This document shows positions 1 through 12,746 of a stretch of 64,000 bases of DNA, one piece after another. Below the pieces are notes generated by a model that saw only the letters and a list, made by a program, of their open reading frames with translations, was not told where the DNA came from and did no database searches. Both the position numbers and the translations under genes were made by a program. The stretch is taken from NCBI GenBank assembly GCA_043228905.1, contig JBHGNT010000013.1, forward strand, positions 13,454,001-13,518,000. The letters run 5' to 3'. This DNA is from Azolla caroliniana (lineage: Eukaryota > Polypodiophyta). Position 1 is the first letter of the stretch. The number at the start of each line of letters is the position of its first letter.

Positions 1-683
1 AGCGAACAGTTGTGGTTCACCATAAATTAAACTGCTCACCCATCCAGAAAGCAACAAGGCAAATGCAAATGAGAGATATACGATATTTTTTTAAGAGATT
101 CTTGAATTACATCAAGCGAAAAACTATACTAGTGTTATTTATTGAAGAAATATCCTACTGTAGATGACTTAGGCAATGGCAGGGGAGAGCGTGAAGAAAG
201 CGAACGCTTCAAAAAATTATGTGCTACAACTATATCAAATATACTCCCACATCAATCAACTGAAATTGGGAAAGTTTTGACAGTTCTAGTGAAATAATCT
301 GGCATTTGCAGCTGATTCATTGTTATTTTGCACTTCTCTACATGAAATGCAACTTGAAGATATCAGTAATCCTTGAAATTTTATAATGATAATAAAACTA
401 TGGCTAAAAGTCCTATTAGTCTGGATATTCCATTAAAGAGAATGAGAATTGAGTATTTACTAATCTTACCTAAGTTAAACTGCAGTATTTTGTAATGCAA
501 ATGAGAATTACGCATTGCTGGAATAAGAGATTCTGCCAAAAAGCCAGAGAAAGGTGCAAACCCTTATGAACATGGGTGCATGACGTGAAAACTTGTGGAT
601 ACCTTGTCAAAGAGGCAAGAGCCGAGGCCTTGAGGTTCTGAGGGTAAACCTTGGCATCATTTGTTGATCTTCCATCACTTACT
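1..683. other. intergenic, no gene seen
   Basis: AT-rich sequence beyond the 3' end of the RING-H2 gene. Short open frames occur on both strands, but none has a recognisable domain or biased composition. Confidence 0.5.
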
Positions 684-684
684 C

Positions 685-906
685 CTCTCAATCCATGAAA
701 ACCTAGAACTCTTTGAAGTTTTTTTAGCAATTAGAAAATTAAATTTACTCCATAGCAATCAATGATTATATATATAATATTAACATAATAATTCCCATAA
801 CTCTCAATCCATAAAATCCTAGAACTCTTTAAAGTTACTTTAGCAATTAGAAAATTAAATTTACTCCATAGTAATCAATAACTATATATAAACATACTAA
901 TTGCCG
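685..906. repeat. 116-bp direct tandem duplication
   Basis: Two adjacent copies of about 116 bp, the first starting at 685 and the second at 801. Both run from CTCTCAATCCAT through TTTACTCCATAG to an AT-rich tail. They differ by scattered substitutions, so the duplication is not very recent. The unit resembles no coding sequence I recognise. Confidence 0.75.
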
Positions 907-1662
907 ACAACTTTGTGTATAACAAAACAGTAGGTTTCCAGCTATCTAGAGAGATGGTCAAAAACGTCATAGTAAATAAGCAGAGCCCATGCATAAGCTG
1001 CAGAGGTGGGGCAAATCATATTGTATATATTGTGCATGAAATATTCTTTAAGCAAAAACGTTCAGAAGAGTCATTGGACAGCATACTAGGAATATATGCA
1101 AAAGCTTTTTCCTCAATAATGGTACTACTAGTGAAGAGGCCTCATGAGGACATGATTATTCAAGGTTCGGAGACAGGTCCTATGAAGCATTGAATAAAAG
1201 AGCATGCACATTAGTTTACATTTACTATTTGGCATTTCATCACAATCAGTGATTTTGGGCAGCTATTCCTGCATCCACTCTACAGATTTCACCACCACAT
1301 CATTAGTTTCAAATCCAATCACTCCTTCCAAATCATTATACACAATTGACTCCATTGACAAATCATTTTCCAGGTTAAATGAACAAGTTATCTAATAGGT
1401 ACATTCCTATTTCATAGAAAATCAAGACCTATTATGCATCATTGTGGAATTCCAGTAATTAGAAAAAACAGAAGGGATTTGGTGAAGAATACATCTTAGA
1501 CATTTATGAATATTGGTAACCTCCGCATTTGAGAGATCTATAGACATCAAAAGATGCCTAACCCATTTTAAGAGCTCCATTATTAGGCTTCACAACATTT
1601 AAAGGCAGATGAATGTTCAGGCACATCAAGATCTATGCCTTGTGAATTCTCTTTAAAATCTT
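907..1662. other. 3' flank / probable 3' UTR of RING-H2 gene
   Basis: No supported gene. The part nearest 1662 should hold the 3' UTR of the minus-strand RING gene. A 92-residue plus-strand frame at 915-1193 looks like chance. Confidence 0.4.
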
Positions 1663-4635
1663 TCAATTGTCTCCCATTACTGATGCTTTACATACAGGGC
1701 ACTGATTCTTTTGTACTAGCCATTGCTTGATGCATGCTAAGTGATGACTATGTCCACATTGCAGCACCCCAAGTTCAACAGTCTCCTCAAATTCTTCCTA
1801 AACAAAGTTTTACTAACAGGGTTAAAAAAGTTGCAGATTGAATAACAAATCATTTAAAACCACGGTTAATTATCTGGTAGTGTATACTTTTTGCCAATAA
1901 CCTAGGTTAGCTATTGATCAAGGATACATTCAACAATCCGTTTGCCAATAGTCAACTGCACAATGGAAGTTGATCAGTTTTATCTACCTGGCATATGGTG
2001 CATTTGATCGCAATATCTTCAGGAGAATAGCTAATGCCGGTATCTGGTGGGACATAGAGAACTGTTTGCACACATTTCATAATCGATTCCTCACTCAAAC
2101 CTGTGTTGACATTTCCTATTCGCTCTTCAAGGGCTAAAAGTTCCTGGTAGTCAAGCCATTCGAGAATACTAAGCCTACATGTTTGCTTTTTAAAGGAAAT
2201 GGTTCTTTGCAGAGATCCTATACCTCATATGACATGTTGTCTATGTCTATCCGCATGTCTCTATGTCTATCATGCAGACGAACTCCACCAAGAAGTATCG
2301 TGGCTTCAAGCATAAGTATTTGCTGTAAATACAGCCATTACAGAAAGTTCATGGTTATTAAGTAATATATGAAATAAAACAGGATGGATGCTAGGATTGC
2401 CCAAATCAATTACCTCATAGGATAGTTCTTCATCCATCTCTATATCCTGCAATGCTGACAAAATCTGTCCCAGAATACCACAAAGAGAAAATGTTATTAA
2501 ACCAGAACATGCAGAAAATATCATTCTATGTGGTTACTTAAGCAGGATTCCACAGCAATTTCAATTTCTATGACTGAGTACCTCTGCAAACAATTCATGG
2601 AAGCAGTCAATTCTATGTAAAAGATAGGTCAAAAAAAGGAATGGAAAACCATCCAATACATAGTGCAATGAAACTACTAAATCAATAGCCCAACTAACGA
2701 CCATCATCCAATCCAAAACAGTGAAAGGAGGATTACCTCAGAGAGACTGTCTGCTGTTAGGAGTTGGTGCACCTCATCATTGGGCATGGAAGACCCAAAA
2801 GCCATGGTCTCTAATCCAGAAGAATCATGTCCATTGGTTTCTTCATTTGGTGATGGTGTAGATCGAAGGACCTGTGGATTGTAGGAATCATGGATGGCAC
2901 GGCGAGGAGGAAGTAAATTGCTAGACTCAGGAAACACTTCAAAAACAGATTGTCGAGATGGCCTTGCTGGAGGAGGAGGCCCTGAGAAAGATGGCCGAGT
3001 ATATTGTAACTCGTGCATTCTGGATGTATTAGAACTAGTTGATGATGAGGTAAGTCCATTTCTGTTTGGATTTCTGATGCCCTCTCTGGATGGATCATGT
3101 TGATTTCCATATATGTTCCTCCTCAAACCCCGCTGGTTTGATAATTGATTTGATAAATTCTCACTAAATGCAGGAATTGGTTCAAGAAAAGCATTGTTGA
3201 ACCTAGGCAAAGATTCAAACCTGTAATCATTCCTGAAGAACCTATCATTATTTCCTCCACTATAGTTTGTTGCCAGTGGCCTGTTAGCTGCAGGTGGAAC
3301 TGGATTTGTATTAATCATATCCATCCTCATATCAACTGAAACCGGATTTCTATGATATCTTGTCTCCATCTGGAGAAAAGGGGCAGATACTCTCACTCCT
3401 AGGGATGGATCAAACTCAGTACCAAGGAAATGCTGCTCTTGAGATTGGTTATTCATCATATTCGGTGTTTGTTCGAAGTTTAAGGATCTGCTATTTTCTG
3501 AATGCCCTTGACCCAAACAGATACCTCTGGATGCTTCCACTTCCTCAGTAAGACCTAACAACCTTGAATCCTTCCTTGGACAGAGATGATCACCTCCACC
3601 AACCACTACACTTGAAGTGGAAGGCACGGCATCCAATGCAGAAGAGCATGCGAGATTATTCAGAGATGAAGCAGATACAGATGGCAAGACATCTGATGCA
3701 GACGTACACATCATGTTACTTAAAGCACGATGGCTCGATCCAGTGACATTACCCTTATTCCTTTGCCTCAAATCAGTTGGTCCGACTCTGTGACTATTGA
3801 ACGAAGTTTTCTTTTTACCTATCTGATCACCAACTGCTGTGGAGTTGGATTGTCCGAGGAATTTCGAATTATTTACGGTGCTGCGGGTTTTTGGAAAGGA
3901 TAGCCTTTTCTCATGAGAGATTAGACTGGTTTCCCCTGGGAAGACCTCACCATTCTGTCGGTATCTTTTATCCAAACTTAAAGGAGCTGTAATATCATCA
4001 ATATGAGGTGCCTTAGACGAAGAGCCTTTGCGTAGGAATTTATGTGACATACTACTGGATGCAGCATCATATGGCATGGATTGATCAGAAATCAAAGCTT
4101 TATTTGCCATACGATGGGACCTTGTTGTTGATGGTGGTGTCGAATGGATTCCCCAATTCAACTTACATGAATCTTTACCTGCTTTATATCTCCTAGAATC
4201 TTTGTCAATAATTCGTCTGTTCATTTCACTGGAAACACATGGTTGCGTCAAAGCATCAGAATTTTGGTTGTTCACATCAGAATTAAGAGTTCCTCCAATA
4301 TCTGCATCATGTTCAGATCCTGATTCATCAGAACTCCCTACTAGATGCAACCTTTCACTAAGTATTGGTGACGAGAAAGAATCTGTATTCCCAGTAGAGG
4401 CATCAGAACAATGTGCACAACTATTCAATGAGCTAGTACTTGCATACTCCTCCTTAGGGCTGATCCAGCGATAGACACAGGAAGGTGTGTTTCCAGAATG
4501 TCGGTGGCATGCAGAACTGAAGTTTGAATTTGTGTTACATTTTATGTTGTCATCACCAATGAGAGCCTTTGATCGAGAATGATTGATTCTCTTTTCATTG
4601 GACGTGTGGCTGCTTAATCTTTGAGGATAATGCAT
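1663..4635 (-). CDS. RING-H2 finger E3 ubiquitin ligase (MBR/BIG BROTHER-like), four coding exons
   Basis: Predicted coding exons on the minus strand are 4635-2737, 2464-2414, 2143-1988 and 1797-1663. All junctions have GT..AG and are phase 0, giving 746 aa. The C-terminus carries a RING-H2 finger: CTIC just before the last intron, then CGHSHHLAC and CPVC in the last exon (spacing C-x2-C-x14-C-x-H-x2-H-x2-C-x10-C-x2-C). The preceding stretch DEELSYEELLALEERIG, built from two exons, is the conserved helix that precedes the RING in plant MBR-type ligases. The long first exon is Ser/Asn-rich, low in complexity and probably disordered. By family the protein should transfer ubiquitin from an E2 to unknown substrates. 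The start at 4635 is the first Met after a possible acceptor near 4652, so an upstream coding exon is not excluded. The stop is at 1665-1663. Confidence 0.85.
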
Positions 4636-5409
4636 GTTTAGACCACTGACCTATCAATAAAAAATAACTTTGTGATGATATTCCTACCCTTGAGAGTGTA
4701 TCTGATGAAGAAACAATGACGAGCTATCTGTGCATATGCAAAAGTTTGTTATTTGAGAAAGAATTAAGCATGTGAGATCAAGTGAATCAATTTAAACATG
4801 TGCTTACATAGAAAATGGTCACAATCAATTTAGAGAAAATCAGGCAAACTAAATATATAAGTACCTGTAACCTGACACTCTAGTTACGAGAATGAAAAGG
4901 TACATAATGAAATCAATCAAATAGCATACAGAACCATATGGTGATGATAGTTTCAACCAAGAGAATGTCCGTTGCAGATATCATGTGCATATGATTCCAC
5001 AGTTTGATCTTTGGAAACCTTGTTCAGACTATCTCGGGAAAATAAGGAATGATATAAAGGAATCGGCAGACAATGAGGCAGACAATGAGACGAAGAAGAA
5101 CATCTGATCTTTGCAGGAGAAGAAAACACAGAAACAGTAAATGTTGTAGATAAGAAAATCTGACCTGTGTAAGACTGAAGAAATCACAGAAACAGTGCGG
5201 ATATTATCAATGACGAAATGGCTGATCGTCTTATATGATGTGAAGATCACTCCATGATTTGATCTTCAGAAGTCCTGTAAACAGAAGCAATATGGCAATT
5301 CAGGTTCCGAACCTCTCCAGTATAGAAGGAATGGCCGTTCGAATAAATCAGTAAGCAAATATGGACAAGAGGATATTCCAATCGATGTAAGAGGGAAGAA
5401 AAGCTCGGG

Positions 5410-5446
<37 letters not shown>

Positions 5447-5600
5447 AGTGAAAGGAGTTACTGTGAAAACAGAGAATACAAAGGAGAAAAGAATAGGAGG
5501 TGTGGCTCTGATTTTGGAAATGACGAGTCAAACGGAAGAGAAAGGAGGAAAATGACCTTTGAATTGTTCCAGGTCAACCATCTGACAGATCAGATCGACG
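4636..5600 (-). promoter_or_regulatory. probable 5' UTR/intron and promoter of RING-H2 gene, with (GA)n tract
   Basis: No long open frame. A possible splice acceptor lies just upstream of the ATG (near 4652 on the minus strand), which suggests a 5' UTR intron. A pure GA/CT microsatellite runs from 5412 to 5443 and reads CT on the gene's coding strand. Such tracts are common near plant transcription starts. Exact UTR exons cannot be placed without transcripts. Confidence 0.4.
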
Positions 5601-5628
5601 GCCTAAGAGAACTTCTGATAAGATACGA

Positions 5629-6240
5629 AAGCTTCATCACACCGTAGCCACAGGCTGTCGTTGAAAGCTAGGTCAACGAGCTCACAGATAGATTGCTTAA
5701 TAGTTCCGCTGATACAAGAAGAAGCTTCAAAACTCCGTATCTGCCGCCGCTATTAGCGGTTACTATCTTTCTGCAGGTATCTTGCTTTTTTATGATGCAG
5801 ATGAAGATCGTCTTCTCAGCAGGTCATCACATGGAATAAGCTTCAAAGTAACCATATTCTACAAAGTTCACCGAGGCTAAGGCTCTTTCTTCAAGTTCGA
5901 TGTTTGTTTCTGCTGAACGACAAGACCGTCTCATCAGCAGGTCAAGACATGTAAGAAGCTTGAAGCTGCCATAGCCGAAATTTGAATAGCCGACTTTCAA
6001 AGTTGTTGTGGCAACGAGCTTTCTAGCAAGTATAACATTATATTTCTGACGGCATAGTAGGGCGTCTTCAAACGGTTCTCACGTTCGTGGAAGAAGCTTC
6101 AAAAACTCCATAGCCAGATGTAGAGCAGCAACACTATTGTGATCAGCGCTATGATCTTTCGGCAACTACAATGATGATGCTGTTGGAGAAGGACAACGAC
6201 TCAAGAAGCAAAAGAAGCTTCAAAACGCCATAGCTAGAAG
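5629..6240. repeat. degenerate ~120-bp tandem repeat anchored by AAGCTTC
   Basis: Six diverged units, each marked by AAGCTTCAAAA-like sequence followed by CCATAGCC-like sequence. Anchors are at 5629, 5722, 5838, 5956, 6094 and 6215, so spacing is 93, 116, 118, 138 and 121 bp. Several units also share CTCAGCAGGTCAT before the anchor, and one further copy of that piece is at 6377. The array lies upstream of the minus-strand RING gene and encodes no evident protein. Confidence 0.6.
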
Positions 6241-6345
6241 CAGTCGAGCAGCAGACTGGTGGGGTTAAGGTTATGAATACATATGAAATATACCTGCAAA
6301 ACGTGGAACTTTCTTTTAGTTTCTGCAGGTGGAGAAGAAGAAGAA

Positions 6346-6369
6346 GATGGATGGATGGATGGATGGATG
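6346..6369. repeat. (GGAT)n microsatellite
   Basis: About five GATG/GGAT units in a row within otherwise unremarkable sequence. Confidence 0.7.
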
Positions 6370-6582
6370 AATGGTTTCTCAGCAGGTCATGACGGCGCAC
6401 ATACAGTACTAATGAAGGAGAAGGTCCTGCTGTTAAGTAAAGAGCGCTATCTGATCTATACAGATTCTGACGGCTCTTTCTCTTTCTCTTTCTTTCTCTT
6501 TCTGCTGTGGCTGTGCAAAAGGCGTCTGTCTGCTGTTACGCTTTAGGTTTAGGAATGGGAGACTAGCAATCTGCAACAGCTC

Positions 6583-6760
6583 GATTCGGTTCGGTTCGGT
6601 TTGAGATGATCAAAACCGAACCGGTTTGGAACCGAACCGTTTAAAATTTTTTAAAAAAACCTGACCTGCGAAACCGTTAAACCGAACCGAACCACGAAAC
6701 CGTTAAACCATAAAACTGTTAAAACCATGGTTTCGGTTTTCAACTTAGGTCAAATTTTAA
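6583..6760. repeat. CGGTT-rich repeat (possible decayed MITE)
   Basis: Runs of TTCGGTTCGG and its complement CCGAACCG recur through about 180 bp. The internal composition is like the hAT-type MITE at 23527-23854. No matching terminal inverted repeat or target-site duplication was found here, so assignment to a mobile element is only by resemblance. Confidence 0.4.
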
Positions 6761-9700
6761 TTTTTAAAATTCAAAATATTTCATCACCAAGACTTCTTTG
6801 GGATTTTCCACATGCCATCTCAATGCCATAGTTCTTGTGATAGAGTGGACATGTCCCACATGCCGTTATGCACAAGATCTATTATGACAATGAGCAAACA
6901 TATACTTGCATCCTCGTCTATTTGGTTTTTTAGAACAACAATTTTTATGGCAACGAAATGAGTTAGTTAACCCATCGGATAACGCCATAAAGAGCCAGTT
7001 AATTGCTTGCATACTCAATGTTACCACTCTTTAGGTTTTCACCGAAAACTTTGACATCCACCTTAATGAGATATAGGCTAAAGGTATGATGCATATTATA
7101 ATCTATTGGAAATTTGGAAGTATAGACAATGTAAGTGAAAACAATGTTTGTCTTTAGCAATACCTCCAATATTTATTATAGGAAGCAACATGTTGCTACT
7201 TCCCCTATGTTCGAGATCATTGTGCTAGACACATGTCACATTTGGTTTTAACTTAACAAGTTGTATTCAAAAAGCTAAACAAGTTTGTTGTCACTTCTCT
7301 TGTCGACTTTTCTCTTCTAATTTGTGATGTGGCATATCTTTATCCTTTTACATATAAAGTTGCATAGCCTTGGACGAGGTATGGGATACTTTCTCGTTTT
7401 GGGTTATGACTGCAAAACACATTGCACAAGAACGATGTCGTGTGTTTTGTGAGGTATTCATAGGCGTAAATAAGAATCGTATTATTGTTGAACAAAGAAT
7501 TCAAACTCTTCGTACCCTTGTTGTATGCTCATTTGAAATCATCTACACTTTCAATTTATACCAATTGGACAAAGTTGTACTTTCTAAATCCCTCAAAATG
7601 TGTGCTATTGGAAACAAAACATACGTCTAGTGTGTTGGTTTGCAATCATAGCTTTTGGCTTTTATGATGTACATATACATATACGTTATGCATGATCTTG
7701 ATTGTAAGATTGCAACACTCGCTAGCTAGAACCACATATGCTTTTAGAATGTGTTTGGTTAATGTCAACCACGAGAGTAGAGCCTATGTTTCCCCAAATA
7801 AGATAAATGTGGATGGATCCAATTAATAATGTTGTGATTATCATTAAATGGCATTCATTACGTTCCATTTTTTATGTGGGATAGAGTTCCTTCACTAGCA
7901 CTTGTGCTTTTAGCAAGTTCTCCACGAACTCCTTTTTTATGTGTATTGTCTTTTCTACATATTTTACTATTTGATTGATGTGCAACAACTGGCCGTGTAT
8001 ATAAAATATAGGTCAGCCATAGTGAGGTTTCATCAATACAAAACCATGGTTACAAACTTTTTAAGATTCTCGATATAGTTGCAATAACACATTGTCTCCA
8101 TTTTTTTTCATACTTTTATATAGTGTATGATGGAATGGATTAATGATCTTTGCCAAAGATATTTGATTGCATTTCAAAATAGTATACCTTTGCCACTTTG
8201 ATGTCATTAGTGTTGTGTTGCATCATACAAATGTTGTAAAGGGGTCTATTTATCATGACCATAAGGGGCAATATATCTAATGAATAAGCGCGAAGTTTTG
8301 TGACAACCCTTGTGTCACATGCTTTATTTAGAAAAGTCTTTAAAGAATTAGAATACTGCACTACCACAAACCATTACTTCTAGGTTATGTGTTACTCAAA
8401 TGAAGTAAATAGGACTCTCTCTCATTGATTGAAGGTTTAAGTAGTCATATTTAAGTTTAATTATGTATGTGCGCCCACAAAGTGACATGCACTCATATGC
8501 TAACACAAATAAAGGACATGTAGCAATAATACACACTTCAAAGCAAGGCTTATGCATCACAAATTCAACTATCAATAATGCAAGCATGTAAGATATGAAT
8601 GGATACACTAGAAAAGCTAGTTGTTTTGCACAAAGCATTATGATATGTTAACATTTTTTTTTGTATGCAATGATGTTTATGTTAGTCTCATAAACAATAA
8701 ATGTTGATCACTTCAAGATTAAATTAGTGTTCGATTTTTTATACTTGAAAGTTGATACACACGGCACGAGTACTTATTTTATTAGGAAAGAAGCGCCTAC
8801 ATTTCAAAACTATATTATTGATACCATTCACATGTATTCCCCTTTTCTAAAAAGTGAGTGCTAGGAGGCTACACAATGGAAGTGTATGATTTTTCGCTAA
8901 CAATCATTGTTTATTATCGATATTGAGCCGTCTACCATGTTTTATGGAATAAGGTGTCACTATTCGAAGCATATAATAAGCGCTAAATGATTTCAGAGAC
9001 TATATATCATAAAAAAGTAAGTTAAAAGTAAATGCTTCCAGAAGCCATAGGGAGATGATGTTCTCGTGTGATATTTACATACCATACATGTATGGGACAT
9101 CCTATCTAGAAAAGAAAGCATATGTTTTATGACGAGCACATATTTCGGTGATGCATGAGGTTGGAGGGGAGGTATATGATATGATAATGATGTTTGGAGT
9201 TGTCTTAAGGCGACTTTGAAACATCGACTACCTACATGGTAAAAGAATGTAACCTAAACAATCAACATTTGGCAAGCGAGAGAAATAACTTTGCATGCAT
9301 ACATATGGGCTCTAGTCCTGCATAAATAATCCAATGATCCCCTGTTTTTGTAGATGTTAAGAAATCCAAGGAAAACATTTGGATTGCAATTAAGTTACAA
9401 CACACATATATCTTACAAGGGACGAACCATGTAACTCTTGCTTGACCTTTATAACATATATAATAGGTTGAGGGAAGGCATTGCTCCCCTAACGACATCC
9501 ACATGTGTGTGTGTGTGTGTGTGTGTTGTCCTCACTAAATAAAACAATACACACCCATGCACATCAGTATTTTATTTCGTAAAATACATAACATGTTTCC
9601 TATCATTGGCCTTTTTTTTTATCATTTTACAAATCTTTATTGACGAAATCAATCACCAATATTAATTGATATTTACATCAAATTACTAAATACTACAAAA

Positions 9701-10019
9701 TCAATCGATCAAAATTTTCTATGGATGGAATCAATCAACGAAAAGATTAATTAACATTAAGATAATATTCATAGATATTGATATTAGTAGCAGTTGAGTC
9801 TATGATAGTCACTTAGACTATCACTTAGAGCAGTTAAGATAATATTCATAGGTAGTCTAAGTGCTCTTATGTGGTTAAAGGTTGCACTTAAGTTTTAGAT
9901 AACATGACACTAGTTAAAATAGAAGATATGTAGCACTTCAAAGTTCATATAGCGCAAGCATTCAAGTGGTGATTGATGGGGTCTCATTGGGCTCAAGTAT
10001 CACCTTGATAAATCCAAAC
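6761..10019. other. intergenic, AT-rich, no gene supported
   Basis: Short open frames on both strands lack domains and are interspersed with stops. A (GT)n microsatellite lies at 9504-9526. Nothing else could be assigned. Confidence 0.5.
9504..9526. repeat. (GT)n microsatellite
   Basis: About eleven uninterrupted GT units. Confidence 0.9.
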
Positions 10020-10353
10020 TCAACCATCTTTAGTGAACCCCCATTTTCTTGCATCTAATAAGAGGCTACCACATGAAAACATCAATCTTATTGAATTGGT
10101 AATGTCGGTTCCTTTGTCTTTCCGAAAATGCCGACAGTTCTTCTGGAAGTGCCCCAATTTGCCGCAATAGAAGCAAGTGGGCCTCCCCCTTGACTTTGAC
10201 TGTGTCCCCGACTTTTCTTGGTTCTGGGGACTCCAATTCCTTTGTCTTCCGTGTTCCGATACGGTAAGGAGGGCTTTGGCATCGGAGATCACCTCCTTGT
10301 CTCTCCAAGACAATAATGAACATTGACACTGCCTTACTGGTAAAAAACTTCAA
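10020..10353 (-). pseudogene. Copia-type gag relic with CCHC zinc knuckle
   Basis: A minus-strand frame of 97 codons encodes a basic region followed by CFYCGKLGHFQKNC, a clear CX2CX4HX4C zinc knuckle, then a short Lys-rich stretch. This is the end of a Ty1/Copia Gag nucleocapsid. The upstream part of gag overlaps a second frame (10066-10353), which suggests a frameshift. No protease, integrase, RT or LTR was found next to it, so this is an isolated fragment. Confidence 0.7.
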
Positions 10354-11336
10354 TAGAAATCACAACAATGGAATGTTTACATATTTAAACAGGTAAGAAA
10401 TATACCACTTCAAACATCAAGAATACATTCTCACCCTTAAAGAGGGTGAGGAAATGTCAGGCATTACATCAATAGTAGCAAACATATTGACTACAATAAC
10501 CGCTAACAAGGTTGTTCTAAAACTAAATTGCTTGAAGATGGCAATTCCAAGATATTATATTACCTCTTTCTCACTTGATCTTTCCAAGTGGAACTCCTTA
10601 ACGATAATGGCCTTTCCACCAAGTTACATCTCATGACACCACCACCAAGTTCTATCTATATATGAGACAAATGAATGTTTAAAAATGTTCATAACTATTT
10701 ACGCACAAGCTTTTGCATCTACAAATCAAGAGATATAAATCAACCTTTTATCAAGGCATCATATTGCAGACAGTGAGAGATAGAACATCTACATTAATAA
10801 TCACTTAAATTCTTTATATTACAGAAATTCTTTTACATTTAACATACAATTGATAGTAGCATAAATTGATCCATGCGTAATATTCGTGGTATTCTACATC
10901 CGCAATATTCACTATATTCGAGAATATAAAACGGCCCCAAGAATATTATAAAACCATTCGTTTAGATGTATACATACATACATACATACATATATGATAT
11001 ATACATATATGTGTATACAAACATATCACTCATATATGTATATACACAAATACATCAATAATTAATTAACTCACTAATATAATAATTAATTAGTTCACTA
11101 ATACATTAATTAATTTACTAATACATATCTTAATATATTCAAAAATATTAGTTATTAAGTTAATTAATTAATAATCAATTAATTAGGGCTTCTACTAAAC
11201 TTAGGGTTTCAGTGAGAGCCTAAGTTGAGGACGTAGGGTTTCAGTGAGAACAGGATGTAGGATTAGAATAGAGCATGAGAGGGAGTTGAGGACGCGGGCT
11301 CAAAAGAAAGTACTACTGTCTAAATTAGGTTTATGA
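10354..11336. other. AT-rich intergenic with TACA/TTAA simple repeats
   Basis: No gene seen. It holds a (TACA)n tract at about 10969-10992 and a run of TAATTAAT-type sequence at about 11050-11190. Two copies of TAGGGTTTCAGTGAGA lie about 33 bp apart, near 11203 and 11236. Confidence 0.5.
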
Positions 11337-11374
11337 CAGAAATTAGGGTTTTCAGCCGAAACCCTAATTTTCTG
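11337..11374. repeat. inverted repeat containing telo-box motifs
   Basis: A 38-bp near-palindrome. The left arm CAGAAATTAGGGTTT and the right arm AAACCCTAATTTTCTG face each other across a 7-bp loop. The arms contain the plant telo-box AAACCCTAA in both orientations. This could be a hairpin or a regulatory element of a lost promoter. Confidence 0.6.
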
Positions 11375-11560
11375 GTCGAGAACAAGATGCAAAGGGAAGC
11401 GAGGGCGGACAGGGAGTAGGGTGAGGCTTCCTCGCTCGTTGCTCGTTGTTTGTTCACTCGCTCAGACGAAGAAAAACTGTTTTTTATTTTTTATTTAAAA
11501 AATTCAAAAAAAAAAAGAAAATGAATATATTTATATGTATTCGTATTCCTATTCGTATGG

Positions 11561-11584
11561 ATTCGTGGGGTAGGCCCCACGAAT
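11561..11584. repeat. perfect 10-bp inverted repeat
   Basis: ATTCGTGGGG and CCCCACGAAT face each other across a four-base loop (TAGG). It lies in a larger, weaker palindromic context of ATTCG motifs and could be the core of a small inverted-repeat element. Confidence 0.7.
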
Positions 11585-11754
11585 GCGAATATTTCAATCT
11601 ATGGATGGTAGTAATGCTTCTTAGTATTGGCACAAACATGGAGACGAACATAAGATCAATGACTTCTTTTTTGGGTAAAAACAAACCTTTTGATCAAAAC
11701 TGAAAGAGCCCTTTGTATGCATTCACCACCAAGAAGTGTTGTTTCAGGCCGAAA

Positions 11755-11811
11755 CAATTTTTTGCTTTTAACAATGCAAAAAACATAAACAAAAAAGAAT
11801 ATTTTGGGAAA
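11755..11811. repeat. direct repeat of 5' end of the DUF4283-like relic
   Basis: This ~55-bp segment is nearly the same as 12706-12760 (shared CAATTTTTTGCTTTTAAC and ACATAAACAAAAAAGAA). It duplicates the first codons of the minus-strand pseudogene about 950 bp away. The nearby TGCATTCACCACCAA (about 11719) also recurs at about 12942, so both belong to the local repeat family. Confidence 0.6.
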
Positions 11812-12009
11812 ACTAAATATATACGTTTAATATCTATACACATACATATATTTCACTAGCAAAGTAATTGTCTTTTCAACAAAAATTACTAGGAGTAAAA
11901 CTGTCAAATCAATGCATTCTCATAATATGTTTTTATGTTGTACCATGTAGTTATATATAAACATTAGAACTCACTAGTATTCTTCAAAATCTTTCTTGTA
12001 AAAATCAAT

Positions 12010-12743
12010 AAACATTATCCCTTATCGGAAAATGACAAAAGTTGCTCCAAGTTTACAACTTGTATCCCATAACATGCAAAATCTACATTTGTTCAACGAG
12101 TTAACATGAGGTGCAACCAAAACTTTACCAATTTGAGACATCAATCCTGGTAGTAAATCCCAAAAGAATGAGTTGCTACAATCAACGGTCACCCAAATTG
12201 GACATTGTATTTTACTAAATGTTTATAATCCAGCATTGGAACCCATTCCATCACATTCACTAATCTTCTATAAAAAAAGATTGGTACCTTTGCCATCAAA
12301 GCCATACGGTGTTCTGATGATCGAAAAACTACATTATAGAAACCTCTTGGAACCACATACATATCCTCAACACAATTAAGCATTATGAATGAATTCAACC
12401 ACTGCTTAATCCATGATACCAAAGGAAGTTTGTTAGTGAAATACAAAATAACACCACGATCACAGAACCTGTCAAAAGTTGCTAACATAGAGTTGGTCTC
12501 CATCACCACCTCTACAACATCCTCCTCCACACAATCTTTAGCATCTTTCTCAATTTTTTCCATAAAATCAGAAAGCAAAGCCTTAACAAAATCACGACGA
12601 CTGTCAATATCATAATCATCTCCAATAACATCTTTCCCACCAAGAATAACATCATATGATATTTTCTCATGTTCTGTAGAATCAATACACTTTTGCCTCT
12701 CCCACCAATTTTTTGCTTTTAACAATGGCAAAAACATAAACAA
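12010..12743 (-). pseudogene. DUF4283-like domain relic, frameshifted (retroelement-associated)
   Basis: The minus-strand frame from 12743 runs 184 codons to a stop at 12189. It includes WIKQWLNSF, PRGFYNVVFRSSEHR and VMEWVPMLD, which match the layout of DUF4283-type domains found in plant retroelement ORF1-like proteins. One base out of frame, the reading continues with CPIWVTVDC, FFWDLLPG and IGKVLVAPH to about 12010. That is the expected next part of the domain, so a single frameshift near 12200 breaks the gene. Family assignment is from recalled motif layout, not a search. The function is unknown; nucleic-acid binding in a mobile element is the usual guess. Confidence 0.55.
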
Positions 12744-12746
12744 AAA

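Noticed and set aside
915-1395. Two plus-strand frames near the 3' end of the RING gene
   Set aside because: No domain, no splice or promoter context, and composition like surrounding DNA.
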